In this document: piece after piece, positions 10,346 through 21,163 of the stretch | Numbering within the stretch: position 1 is the first letter of the stretch | How the letters are laid out: each line of letters begins with the position of its first letter | Source of the DNA: Hormiphora californensis | Taxonomy: Eukaryota; Ctenophora; Tentaculata; Cydippida; Pleurobrachiidae | Assembly: GCA_020137815.1 (NCBI GenBank) | Contig: CM035359.1 | Location: 6,028,179 to 6,092,178 of the forward strand | Length of the DNA: 64,000 bases | Direction of reading: 5' to 3' | The notes under the pieces: generated by a model | Seen by the model: the letters and a program-made list of their open reading frames with translations, nothing else | The model's database searches: none | What the model was told of the DNA's origin: nothing | Translations under genes and position numbers: made by a program

Positions 10346-11626
10346 ATGGGGATCCGGGTACCACTGGGAGACGGGAGTTCTAAATTATCAATGTCAGTTC
10401 TAATTATACAATACCGGAAGACCACTCACTCCAGGTGCAGTCTAATGTCTGATATGAATCCAAATGACTGGGATGAGATGATAGAGGCATTGAAAGCTAC
10501 TGTGGCAAGTGATGGAGACCTAATGGCCGAGTTCTCCTCATTTTCAGACGCCCTTCTATTAGCTGAGATCGAGATCAACATTGGGGATGAACATATTAAA
10601 ACAATCGATATTAAGAATGACATCCTTAACGGCGGCATCGCTAGTGTCTCCTTCGTAGACGAGGAGAGAGGTATTAACCTAACAATAGGAGTTATGGAAA
10701 CAATTATTTTGGATGGCCTTCGAGATCCAGGAACCATAAAGTTCGACACAATCCAGGACCACAAAGTGGAGTACTATTTAAATGAGACAATGACAGCTTC
10801 GGCACGATTCGAGGCCAACGTGACAAAATATACTATTTTGATGACTTTGATGGGTGTAATCTTATTGGCATCGATCAGTAACAGTCTGTACAAAAGCTGG
10901 AGTGTAGGGAGCAGAAACAAATCTTTTCTCGCTGTCAAGAGACTTAAAGATTGTATAACCTTGATCCTTGGTCTCCTATCATCAGTGTTCCAGCTTATTA
11001 TCTATTTGCCCGGGGATGGTGATACCTTCATCAATATTCTCACCATCTACTACATATTACGGCAAATGTTGTTCTGCCTGTGCATGATTCTCAAGTTTTT
11101 TAGCACGGAAATCTACACTTACCAGCTCATCATGGTGCTCCGGCCTTTCTACTTCCGGAACCACAAAGGAATGCTGACTAGGATCCTTCTCTCGAGTATG
11201 ATCGCCACTATTATTTTACTGGTGGTTCCCTTTGTCATTGTTCTCATTATAACGGCATATACCACGGATTGCATCACCCTCACTAAGCTTTTCGAAGCTT
11301 CCCGAGTCACGGAATTCATTGTTTGTGGGGCCTCTCTCAGTCTTTCCGGCGCGATCACCATGATATATGTCATCGTGTACTATCTGATTCAGCTAACACG
11401 ACCTGATCGGGCCGATACCTCAAATGACGACAAAGAAACGGTTGTGAACTCACTAAAAGCTGCTGTGGAGACCATAACTAACATTTTTACCATAGTATTG
11501 ATTTACAAGAGCACATCTGACGCCATGAAAATTTCATCACAAATAAAAACGGAGATATCGTTTGGAAGTTGCTCTGTGGTATCTTCTTTCCTGTTCGACC
11601 ATGTCTCCGTTCCACTTCCACTCTAG
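10346..11626 (+). CDS. Unspliced multi-pass membrane protein, possible orphan 7TM receptor
   Basis: The frame is open from 10169, but its first 59 codons lie inside the MITE at 10029-10339. I therefore place the start at the first methionine beyond it (10346); a start at 10448, or an acceptor at CACTCCAG (10432), is also possible. Counting from 10169, residues about 90-215 are hydrophilic with NLT, NET and NVT glycosylation sequons, suggesting an extracellular domain. They are followed by hydrophobic segments near 220-241, 262-282, 287-311, 339-364, 382-409 and 436-452, with a weaker one at the C-terminus. The layout fits a receptor with an extracellular head and six or seven helices. No DRY- or NPxxY-like motif of family A receptors is evident, so the family is unassigned. 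The stop is TAG at 11624. Confidence 0.6.
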   Translation: MGIRVPLGDGSSKLSMSVLIIQYRKTTHSRCSLMSDMNPNDWDEMIEALKATVASDGDLMAEFSSFSDALLLAEIEINIGDEHIKTIDIKNDILNGGIASVSFVDEERGINLTIGVMETIILDGLRDPGTIKFDTIQDHKVEYYLNETMTASARFEANVTKYTILMTLMGVILLASISNSLYKSWSVGSRNKSFLAVKRLKDCITLILGLLSSVFQLIIYLPGDGDTFINILTIYYILRQMLFCLCMILKFFSTEIYTYQLIMVLRPFYFRNHKGMLTRILLSSMIATIILLVVPFVIVLIITAYTTDCITLTKLFEASRVTEFIVCGASLSLSGAITMIYVIVYYLIQLTRPDRADTSNDDKETVVNSLKAAVETITNIFTIVLIYKSTSDAMKISSQIKTEISFGSCSVVSSFLFDHVSVPLPL

Positions 11627-11806
11627 TATAACATCATGTCCGCACAGTTCGCAATTAATGAGTTCATCGGAATCATTGGAAAAAGTCTGAGTAGGGCTTA
11701 CATTTATATAGGAAAGAGATTGCGTAGAGAAGGACCTGGAACTAAAAAATGATGTGATGACGGGATTTACTGGACTATATGTATCTTGATACATGTATTG
11801 TGTGTT

Positions 11807-11872
11807 TTAGTTTGAGTTTTAGTTTGTGTTTTAGTTTGCGTTTTAGTTTGCGTTTTAGTTTGCGTGTTACGT
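11807..11872. repeat. 12-bp tandem repeat downstream of the membrane-protein gene
   Basis: Five to six units of TTTTAGTTTGCG (variants TGTG, TGAG). From 11880 to 12720 no gene or complex repeat is visible. Confidence 0.85.
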
Positions 11873-12759
11873 TGTAGTTTGGAGATAAAAGACTATGATA
11901 ACAAAGATACGATATACTTTGTGACAAACAGTATATAAGATTTTGATCTATGATCCTGTTCGAATATCATGGACGTGTTAGCAGATTGGTTCTACACGGG
12001 TTTTGCTTGAACAAAAACGCTTTTTTCTGACTCATTCTCCCCCGGTAACTGCAGTTTTTGTTGATCTGTTTGTTCTGTAGCACATTCTTTTTATTTCTGC
12101 TGACTGTAAAACATGTAAATTAAAAAAAAGAATTTGTTCAATTGCTCACATACTATGTGTTTTCTCCTGACTTAAATAATCAAATTTTATTTCAACACTT
12201 TGCGAGCGACCGAATAGAAGGTCGCATTGCTACGATCTTGTTGTGACCAATTTTGATGTTACATTTACGCCACACGAGTTACCCCGAGAAATCCAAGATT
12301 TCTAAACCCTGCTACTTTGTTATTTTGCAGAAATGTGTAAAAAAATACCAGTAAAGCAGGGGCAAATATACACTCTCTCTACCTGTTTACAGTGGGTGAC
12401 AGCCTGATCGAATTTCAGATCTGGTCGTGAGCTGATCCAATAGTATTCCCCTCCACAGCTCACCACATTATCCTTGTCGTATTGTACTGTGTGAGGAATG
12501 CAGCAAAATTAGGAAAACTAAGTTTATTCTCTCCATGCAGGGAGGAAAAGTAGACAAGAATAATCAATAACCAGCCTGATAACTGAATGAAAATCGTAGC
12601 TAGGAATCCTGCCACAACTTACTCATATTGGAAACACAGAGGGCGGCTTTCTCCCAACTACAAGCTGCTACCTTGAACACACCCTGCTGGTTTAGCCCCG
12701 CACAATATGTGATTTTCCAAGGTATCCCTGATTCAGCAGGCACTACTTGTCCCCCTTCA

Positions 12760-12985
12760 GTGACTACCAAACCACCTGGTGGGAGGGGAAACAGTTAGGG
12801 AGTTCATACACCCATCAGGCGTTTGCTAGTTTCCCCCTTCAGTGAGTAGGGGGAGCCGGGGAAACAGCTAGGGAGAGACATTTTCACATAACGTCACGAC
12901 CATCAGGGGTTTACTAGTTTCCCCCTTCAGTAACCAGGGGGAGCCGGGGAAACAGTTAGTTCACTCTTCAGTGAGCAGGAAGGTT
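12760..12985. repeat. Dispersed direct repeats of a 45-80-bp unit
   Basis: The motif CCCCCTTCAGTGA, followed by GGGGGAGCCGGGGAAACAG, occurs about three times with intervening CATCAGGGGTTTACTAGT-like text. No coding potential was seen, nor in 12990-13400. Confidence 0.7.
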
Positions 12986-13407
12986 AAATTTTCACACACC
13001 CATGGGTACTTGTAGTTAAATGTTCACATCAATGGGGCTGTGTTTTCCTGTCTCCAACCCCTCCTGCAGTTTTAAAGTTGCTCATACGCAGAGTTTCTCG
13101 AGGAAATAAGAAGCGTCTCCTATACGATATAACGTGCTAGTATAATACGAAGAAGAAAACTTTCAACGATCGTCTAGTTGGAGAGAGAATACTAAATAGC
13201 TATCATAATATACTCGAGAGGGAGGGGGAGAGATTGAGGAAGACCAACAAGGATAAGGGACCAATAAAATACGCTGGCATTTATCTTCCTCTAACTGTCA
13301 CTCAAGATTGTATTTCCTCAAACAGCACATTATATTTTAACATAAAATGCTCAGCAAAGATCGAGGAATAAATCATAGTGGTAGCTATATCCAACAGCTC
13401 GGTTTAC

Positions 13408-13557
13408 CTTGTTATGTTCTAACCCTCCCTTTACATTTGGGGCACGCGAAACAAGCTAGGCAAGGTTTACCGTACACCTCGACATTATTTGCCTAGCTAG
13501 ACTCTGATTCGTGCGCCCGCCCTTCACAAATGAAAAGGAGGGTTAGAACATAACAAG
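13408..13557. repeat. 150-bp inverted repeat (MITE-like)
   Basis: CTTGTTATGTTCTAACCCTC at the left is the exact complement of the right end GAGGGTTAGAACATAACAAG. The interior holds CTAGGCAA and its inverse. A related GGAGGGTTAGAA motif recurs near 4327, 22893, 37950 and 41610, suggesting a dispersed family. No clear target duplication. Confidence 0.75.
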
Positions 13558-13732
13558 ACATTATACCGACATCCTTCTCCGAAGAGTTTGCTAAGCCGAC
13601 TGTACAATTAGCCTTAACTAGCAAACCCGTTCGCCCTACGGGCGAATTTCGGTGAAATGGTAGGTGATTACTTTCTCTCCCTTCTATGTATGTGATTTGA
13701 CCCCTCAAGTTCTCAAGCACTTGTGATACGTG

Positions 13733-13852
13733 ATTACTACGAATCACATCGTCATACTGACGGATCACGTCGTCACATTGACGGATCACGTCGTCACATT
13801 GACGGATAACGTCGTCACATTGACGGATCACGTCGTCACACTGACGATAGGG
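13733..13852. repeat. 21-bp minisatellite
   Basis: Five to six copies of GATCACGTCGTCACATTGACG with few changes. The unit is a multiple of three, so it gives an open repeat of seven residues on both strands, which I do not regard as a gene. Confidence 0.9.
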
Positions 13853-13857
13853 TGTCA

Positions 13858-14452
13858 CATTTCCGTCAAATTTGCATTAGATATAGTTAGATTGAATTTT
13901 AGTACTGCCAAATCGTTGTGTAAGTGTGAAACTCACCAACAAGTTTGTATCGGGTCCACACATATTTAAAGCTGGCGGGTAGAACATTCTCACAGGTCCC
14001 CTCACTCTCTAGCTCCCTAGAACCTGCATACACCTGGGAGAGAGGAGCAGGTTTAGTTGTTAGTTGCATAAACCTGGGAGAGAGGAGCAGGTTTAGTTGT
14101 AACGGGGGGAATAGAGACAAAACTAACAAAATGTGTAATTAAAACAGTACACCAGCAATACAATTATGCCAAAAAACAACTAATCGGGAAGCACCAACCT
14201 TTTTATTGACGGCATCACACGTTTTAACAGCTGTATCATAGTTCATAGTGGTGAGCTGTGCTTCGTTACATGTCCCCGCACAGGGCACCTCGGAGTTCCG
14301 GGGACATATACCTGGGAATTGGAGGAGTAGGGCTAGGGTGGGGAGTGGGGTGGATGGTATCCTGTATCCACTGGATACTGGACATGTATATTGGGTGTTG
14401 GCGATCGAATCGTGATAGAAAGAGGTATATCAGTGATCTTGGATCACTCTAC

Positions 14453-14493
<41 letters not shown>

Positions 14494-15212
14494 AGCTGAA
14501 TGCTAATGAAAGAATTGAAGGGGTGAACGACGCACAGGATCGCTGAGGTTTAGGGGGAGGTAGTGGGTAACAACGGAAAGTTACCTTCAGAGTTAACGTA
14601 TGCTAATAGGATCCAAATAATAGTCTGATAAAATAACATCCCGGCTCCCTTGTACTGGTCCGTAGAACGGTCTCACATCTCTTTTGTCCTTGCCATATGT
14701 GTGCTAGAGATCAGAATAGAAATTTAGATATTCCAAGGGAATTAAACAAGGAAACTAAACAAGGAAATAATACAGGTATACATCAAGAATACCACTTGTA
14801 TTGTCAGATGAACCCATGGAAAATTTCTAGACGATACTATCTAAAAAAATCGATTATAGGACACACGATAAAAAGGGGTTGTAAAAAATAAACATGTAAA
14901 AAAGGGAAAGGGGGAGATAAAACTGACTAAAATGACTAAAATTAAAGCGAACACAAAGGCAACTCAGGGCGAACACACTGGGGAGGAAAGGGGTGGGGAT
15001 GAAAACAGACGGAGGGGGCCGGCTGAAGTTTTTGAAGTTTCCGAAGCCGAATTAAAAAACCCCAAAACTAAAATGGGTAGAAAAATTCAAAAACACGATA
15101 CGTATATTATATCATCCATTCACAATCAGTGAATGTGCCAAGTAATCAATGTACATACAACATCCATGAGCTCCTGAGGGTGTGTTATAATCGTGTACCA
15201 ACTACCAGAAAG
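13858..15212. other. Intergenic; direct duplication and (GA)n only
   Basis: Contains a 50-bp direct duplication around ACCTGGGAGAGAGGAGCAGG (14025-14105) and a (GA)n tract at 14453-14490. No supported gene. Confidence 0.6.
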
Positions 15213-15218
15213 GATCTT

Positions 15219-15860
15219 CAGTGCCGTGTTCGTGCTGAGTCCCCTGCCTATCTAGCCAAGGATCTCCAGTGCCGTGCTGAGCCCCCTGCCTATCTAGCCA
15301 AGGATCTGCAGTGCCGTGCTGATTACCCTGCCTAGTTCCCCAAGGATCTCCAGTGTCGTGCTGAGTCACGTGCCTACCTAGCCATGGATCTCCAGTGCCG
15401 TGCTGAGTCCCCTGCCTATCTAGCCAAGGATCTCCAGTGCCGTGCTGAGTCCCCTGCCTAGTTCCCCAAGCATCTCCAGTGTCGTGCTGATTGACCTGCC
15501 TACCTAGCCAAGGATCTCCAGTGCCGTGCTGATTGACCTGCCTACCTAGCCAAGGATCTCCAGTGTCGTGCTGAGTCACCTGCCTAGTTCCCCAAGCATC
15601 TCCAGTGTCGTGCTGATTGACCTGCCTACCTAGCCAAGCATCTCCAGTGTCGTGCTGATTGACCTGCCTACCTAGCCAAGCATCTCCAGTGCCGTGCTGA
15701 TTGACCTGCCTATCTAGCCAAGGATCTCCAGTGCCGTGCCTAGTCCTCCATGCATCTCTAATGACGTCCTGAATGTTCGGCCTAGTCCCCCAAGTGACCC
15801 AGCCACCTCCAGTGCCGTGCTGAGTGTCCTGCCTAGTCCCCCAAGGATCTCCAGTGGATT
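15219..15860. repeat. 42-bp minisatellite, about 15 copies
   Basis: Units of about 42 bp built from CAGTGCCGTGCTGAGTCCCC and TGCCTATCTAGCCAAGGATC, with two main variants (TAGTTCCCCAAG against TATCTAGCCAAG). The unit is divisible by three and therefore open on the minus strand for over 120 codons. Composition is purely repeat-driven. Confidence 0.9.
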
Positions 15861-17212
15861 ACCCACTTCTCTGGCCACTACAACTCTGGCTACTACAACT
15901 CTGGCTACTACAATTCTGGCTAGTAGCCACAGTTGTACACAACTCTGGCTACTAGGAGTGTATCTCTGGCTACTACCAAGTCCTGCCTATAGAAGAAATA
16001 TAACGCCGTATTACATGTTATATCGCCGTCAGGGACGTAGGCTTGGAAGAAGGTGTTGGAAAGCGAGAAGAGAGGTGCTGTGCTCTCGATCGATCGTACG
16101 CGTAAGAGGTTAGACCAAGAGAGAACTGTCATGTACAGACCATGTAGTTAGAGATTCATGGGATGTGGTTGGCTTGGAGAGGTGATGTGGTCCCGATGGA
16201 ATTCAGGTGTTCAGTTGGAGAAGTCTTTTCATTATGGGGGAGAGACCAAACCAGAACTGATCTTATTGTATTCTCGCGAGAGGTAAAGACGATGATCTGG
16301 TGGGAGCTTACTCTCCAGATTGTGCGGTATACCGACATTGAGTGTGAAGCTAATGGTTGGAAGTGTTTCAACATGGCTGTTGAGGTTGGGGCTCGAGGTC
16401 AGGTAGTGGACAGCTTGACTAAAGCAGCTTCCAGGCGAGGGTTCAGAGGTAGGGGCTGCTCACTGTTCCACGTGGATCTACTTCCTGTCAGTGAAGAAGG
16501 AGCAGAAGTACAGGAAAAAGTAGTTGAGTCATTGAACTGTGAATTGGTGGTAGTATTGGATGGGTGTGCCCTCACGTTCATAAACCTGTCAACGGGGGCA
16601 GCAGTGAGGGACCCCAGTCGATAACTCATTCCGGTCAACTGGGCATACATCGAACGGTGGTCTAAGATTATCGAGATTGCCGGGGCGCCTGACTTAGTAA
16701 TTTGTGTAGTACACAATACATGTACCCATACGAAACGGTGTCTGGTTTACGGCTGATGAGATCGATCTGGGTCTCTGTTTCTTACGAGTGTCAACGTTTA
16801 CTATCTTAAGATTAGTGGTCAGAGGATCTCGATCTTTCCGCTATTTCAGATCTCTGTGTTAGGTGTGGAGGTTGCTGTTAGGGGTGGAGACGGGTGGAGA
16901 TTGGTTTGAAGGCTGGTGTTGTGGGGAGAATGGTTCGGTTCCTGGGGTTGGTCTCGCAGCATGGTACATATTCTCAACTTATCAGTACATACTATATCCA
17001 GCGAACCTAACTCGTGTGTGTTAATGCGTGTACCTAACTACCTATCACCTAATGAGTCGGTAATACGGAGTTCTATTTCATATATAGGCGGGGTCGTTTG
17101 GTAGCCAGAGGTGCACCGCTAGTAGCCAGAGTTGTGTACAACTGTGGCTACTAGCCAGAATTGTAGTAGCCAGAGTTGTAGTAGCCAGAGTTGTAGTGGC
17201 CAGAGAAGTGGG
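15857..17212. repeat. Inverted-repeat unit with 15-bp subrepeats flanking a retroelement fragment
   Basis: The left arm (about 15857-15960) contains ACTACAACTCTGGCT units. The right arm (about 17108-17212) contains the inverse, and both end at the shared sequence CCCACTTCTCTGGCC and its complement. About 1.15 kb lies between. This looks like a foldback transposon or a captured segment; no target duplication was resolved. The right arm overlaps the 3' end of the BTB open frame. Confidence 0.6.
16224..16622 (+). pseudogene. Retrotransposon ORF remnant (WELT / EVGARG region)
   Basis: The open frame includes MIWWELTLQI, then about 20 residues later a GW...AVEVGARGQVVDS stretch. This WELT ... Y ... 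GW ... EVG.RG arrangement resembles a conserved segment in C-terminal parts of retroelement polyproteins in invertebrate genomes. No polymerase or integrase catalytic motif is present. The first and last parts of the frame are unrecognised. It sits between the inverted arms of 15857-17212. Assignment is from pattern memory and should be treated as tentative. Confidence 0.4.
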
Positions 17213-18095
17213 TCACCTCTCCAGTGTCGCCTACATTGCTCCGACCACTTTTCTGCCCTCTGCGCCCTCTTTTTGGCGTGTTCGAAGGATCGGGAGGTGT
17301 CATTTGAACCAGGGAGAAAGTAGCGAACAAAGATCCAAGATCCTCATGGGACAACGACGTTTGAAGAGTTTCAACCAAGCTTTTATACACTTTAGGATCC
17401 TCTTGGAAACAACGAGTTAACGGTCGGGGCTTAAGAAACGTTTTTTCTACTCCACTTAGCTGTACCAGAGGGGTTTTGCTCTTGATAATTGCAGTAAGCC
17501 ATTCGTAAACAACTGGAGTTGATTTTTCAGCCATGGATAGGCACATGTCTGCATACACTAGATCCTGTTTGTTAGGATCACGTGAGAGATAATCATCGAC
17601 AAGCGCTAACCTAAGTGAAGGTAATTTCCTCAATTTGGAATTTAGAACATTTTGCAGCTCCTTGTTGTTCCTCTCCTTGAGGATGTACCCAGCTTCTTCA
17701 AATGCAAACCATGCCACCTCTAAAGATCCTTCAGTCATCTTAAAACAAAGATCCGTGTAAAACTTGAGGCACTCTTTCACCATCCAATCTACCTTGAACA
17801 CGGCACTGAGTTTGTTAACCTCCCGGAAGTTTTCCATGGTGAGAATGACGTTGCCAGAGTAACAAGACTCTACAAAACACCGCACTGCGGTTTCAGAAAA
17901 CTCCTCCACATCGAGCTCCTTTATTTGCATCTCACCAACTAGCTCAGACACTACTGGACTGTTCATTGACAGGGGGAAGGAGCTTGATTTAACGAATTTA
18001 CCTCCGCTACACATTAGTTGGAGATCGTTTAGGCCGTTTAACTTCAGGTAGTGTACCCCAAAGTTGATGGGTACTGTGCAGGTCTGGATTGTCAT
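17151..18095 (-). CDS. BTB/POZ-domain protein
   Basis: A single open frame of 314 codons starts at ATG 18095. Residues about 20-118 fit a BTB fold: LNGLNDLQLMCSGGKF, FPLSMNSPVVSELV, ELDVEEFSETAVRCFVESCYSG and LFCR-like helical segments ending at a WMVKECLKFY-like helix. Residues about 120-215 are helical and could be a BACK-like linker. BTB domains dimerise and often recruit Cullin-3 ligases; no Kelch, MATH or zinc-finger domain follows. The last residues (VTHFSGHYNSGYYNSG...) are encoded by the 15-bp subrepeats of the inverted-repeat arm, so the native C-terminus may have been replaced or extended by repeat DNA. The gene has no visible intron. Confidence 0.7.
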   Translation of the reverse strand: MTIQTCTVPINFGVHYLKLNGLNDLQLMCSGGKFVKSSSFPLSMNSPVVSELVGEMQIKELDVEEFSETAVRCFVESCYSGNVILTMENFREVNKLSAVFKVDWMVKECLKFYTDLCFKMTEGSLEVAWFAFEEAGYILKERNNKELQNVLNSKLRKLPSLRLALVDDYLSRDPNKQDLVYADMCLSMAEKSTPVVYEWLTAIIKSKTPLVQLSGVEKTFLKPRPLTRCFQEDPKVYKSLVETLQTSLSHEDLGSLFATFSLVQMTPPDPSNTPKRGRRGQKSGRSNVGDTGEVTHFSGHYNSGYYNSGYYNSG

Positions 18096-18453
18096 GGTGG
18101 ATTATCTAACATGGGAATAATGGTGGGTTAACGGACGGTGCAAGTCACAAGACAGGTTAAATTTATTCAACCACTGATTACCCGTGTATCACATGTACAC
18201 CAGTGTCGTAGTGCCCCTTTATTGTCGCACATTATGCGTTTCAAAGATGATATTATAATATTGGTTTGGCTCATTTTATTTTCACATTTTCGTCAAACAC
18301 CATCTCCCTCTCTATAGACACCACCTCCCTCTCTAGGAACACCATCTCCAGCTCTCTACTAATTTCTAAAGTTGTCACCGGCCCCCTTCTCGTGTGATCA
18401 CATGTGGTGCGTGTGTCAACAAAACCCTCTTCTAAATCCTTCTTCTTTTCTAG
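18096..18453. other. Intergenic 5' flank of the BTB gene
   Basis: CT-rich near 18300-18360 (repeats of ACACCACCTCCCTCTCTA). No promoter element could be identified with confidence. Confidence 0.4.
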
Positions 18454-18588
18454 TTGTTGCGTGTCCTGAATCCTCCCAGTATGGAATCACCCAGATCCAG
18501 CCGATAGGGACGGTGATGAAAGATAATTGCGGATTCATCGAATGCTTGGAAACCAGGACCTGGTCTATCTCTAAATGCAAATGTGTTG
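18454..18588 (+). CDS. Orphan cysteine-rich exon with symmetrical 1-1 phases
   Basis: A TTCTTCTTTTCTAG acceptor precedes and a GTAGGT donor follows a 135-bp open segment. Both junctions fall in phase 1, the classic arrangement of shuffled extracellular modules. The encoded segment has cysteines spaced C-x18-C-x4-C-x11-C-x-C around TVMKDNCGFIECLETRTWS and ends CKCVG, reminiscent of short VWC-type or similar secreted modules. No neighbouring exons were found in the surrounding kilobases. Exon status is inferred from splice signals and cysteine pattern only. Confidence 0.4.
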
Positions 18589-19272
18589 GTAGGTAACTTT
18601 GGGCAAATTGGTCGTTGGTAATACCAACTTGGATCGGTTATAAGGGCATGGGAGAGTGAAACCTTGCTTAGACTTTAGCTAGACAATGGGTGTATATAGT
18701 ATATACTATATTATATATATGGGCGTATATATGATATACTATAATCTATATGCATTAAATGTGCATCAGCCGCGTTGTAGCATTTTAATACATACTTTGG
18801 AACTTAACTCCTTACCATATACGCCAGTGCCACAGTTATCTTAGCTTTTCTAGTCTAATTAAGACGTTTCTCTTTAACCCCCTACCAACGTAATTTTGAC
18901 AGCACTCGGTGACCCCCCTCTCTCTGAGGGGCACTTGACCAAATCCCACAGGGTGTTTCCTGTGGTCCGCCTCCAGCACTCTCCTCCGCACTCCTCCTTC
19001 TGATATTGAACATTGAGCAGCAGCCGCATGCAGTGACTGGGAGGGATTAGATGCAAAGTGACTGTTTTATTTTTTATAACCAAGGACTTTTAATTGACGT
19101 TGGGGCAGCCTGTAAGAGCGGGTTGATCCTGTCTTGGCTGCCCTAGATGGAGTAGTGTGTGCAATATATTTGTACTCTTCTCAACAAAAAATAAATGAAA
19201 AGTGCAAGTTTCAGGGCACTTTAGCTCGGTAAACGACAGACTTGAAAACATTGACAAACTGTAATCATGACC
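18589..19272. other. Intergenic, AT-rich palindromic stretch
   Basis: 18690-18755 holds TATATAGTATATACTATA-type self-complementary sequence. Otherwise nothing supported. Confidence 0.5.
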
Positions 19273-19930
19273 ATCTCTATTATAATTTGGAGATGAACGT
19301 CGAAGTGGTGGCCGTTCGTTAGGCGGTATCTAAGCGACAGGCTGCTCCTTCATAAAATACTTCATGTGCCCAAAGCTGTTGCTCACACTTTTGGAACTTC
19401 CAGTGGAAGTTTGAAAATGTTTTTGAATGAGTTTAAACATGCCAGTCCCTATAGTTAACAATTCAGTTGCCATGACAACCGTGTTGACGTCGAAAGGGCG
19501 AAAAGAACCACCTGGCTTCGCCGGGTGGGTTATCAAAAGGCCTTACTTGAGGCGCACCCAATGGGTGCGCTAGTTGGGGATATAAAGAGACAATCAGCCA
19601 ATAACTAGTCTCTATTATAAGTTGGAGATGAACGTCGAAGTGATGGTCGTTCGTTCAGTGCGTTTCTACGCGACAGGCTGCTCCTTCATAAAACACTCTA
19701 TGTGCCAAAAGCTGTAAAGCTGTTGCTCACACTTTTGGGACTCCAGTGGAAGTTTGAAAATGTTTTCGAATGAATTTTAACATGCCAGTGCCTATAGTTA
19801 CCAATTCAGTTGCCATGGCAACCGTGTTATTGACGTTGAAAGGGGCGAAAAGAACTACCCGGCGAAGCCGGGTGGGTTATCAAAATTCCTTACTTGGGGC
19901 GCACCCCATGGGTGCGCTAGTCTTTGATAT
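19273..19930. repeat. Tandem duplication of a ~337-bp unit
   Basis: Two diverged copies start TCTATTATAA.TTGGAGATGA (about 19273 and 19610). Each contains GACAGGCTGCTCCTTCATAAA and TTCAGTTGCCATG. Each ends with two GC-rich hairpins (CCGGCGAAGCCGG-like and GCGCACCCAATGGGTGCGC). No conserved open frame spans both copies. Could be a tandem-inserted short element. Confidence 0.75.
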
Positions 19931-21163
19931 TCATGATATGTGCGTACATAAGAAAGCTAAAGGGAGCACTAAGACACTGTCAGCAGTAGTGTGTATGCCT
20001 GTAAAACACAGTCATCTAGTTATTTATACAGTCATCTAGTTATGCATAACAGTGTACACAGTCATCTAGTTGTACACAAAATCCAGGTTGCAGCAGATGG
20101 TGGACAATATGAAACCTGATCGGGATACATTGACCGCCCAAAAGAGAACTGCAAGATGACTGATGAGAGGAGAGAGGGAGAGACTAGAGAGGGAGAGATA
20201 ATATAGATATCATCTTCCCAGTCTAATGACCCGAGCTAAGAGCGTGTGTGTGTGTATCATGGTAGATATGCCACTATACATATATACATACGTATATCCA
20301 CAGCAGCTGCAGCAGCTGGTACCCCTCTCTATCATGTCTCCCTGATCATTGATCCTCCTCTCTTTGTGTGTATAATGAAGGTCAGTCACTCTCCCCTCTC
20401 TCTAAAATATGTGTATGTAGGTAGTTGTCATAGTAACATCAATTCTAGCTAATGTAGACTGACCAATGGGTATATAGAAAGACAGGAGAATCCGTGTGTG
20501 ATCTTTCGAACAAGCCCAGCTGGGAGCAGGAGTGAATTAGAAAATTCTAACAAAATTATGCGATTTTAGTTTAAGATTTTATCTCTGAATATTTGCACAT
20601 AAATACTGATACTCCTTGATTTATGCACTAAACTGTTTATTGCATATTAATCTTCGTGTCCTTGAGAGAGTCCCGGATAAAGAGATACTACTGGGTATTG
20701 AATGCTATTGGGGCTCGATACCAAGAACTCTCACATCTCTTCAACAGAATGATAGTGCGTGGAGAAATGCAGCAATGCAATACATTCATCACTTAGAGCT
20801 GAGCAAAAATAAGACTCAAGTTCAGTTAAATGAGATGAAAGGGAGCTTGCAAGACACACACATGTCTCTAACTACCTGTTAAAATGGTTTAACGATCCGT
20901 TATCCGGCCTGGAGTTACCTTTTATAGTGGCAACAACGCAGCGATCACTTTTTTATTGATTTAATCTCTATTCCTCTCTCCCTCTCTCTTCCTTACCCAA
21001 CGTGCTTGTCGCTGACAAGATATATATTGATAACACTGAGCTGAATACCTAACTTTTCTTTCTTCCTCTTATCAAACAGTGGGGCGACCATGTAGATACC
21101 TTCCCGTGAGAACTATTATACAATACCTAATAACAATAATATAATATCTCTATACTCTCTATA
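19931..21163. other. Intergenic, no supported gene
   Basis: Contains short direct repeats of CAGTCATCTAGTTAT (20010-20070), a small GT tract and a weak open frame at 20616-20882 without recognisable domains. Confidence 0.5.

Noticed and set aside
16399-16716. Minus-strand 105-codon frame
   Set aside because: Shadow of the plus-strand retroelement remnant.
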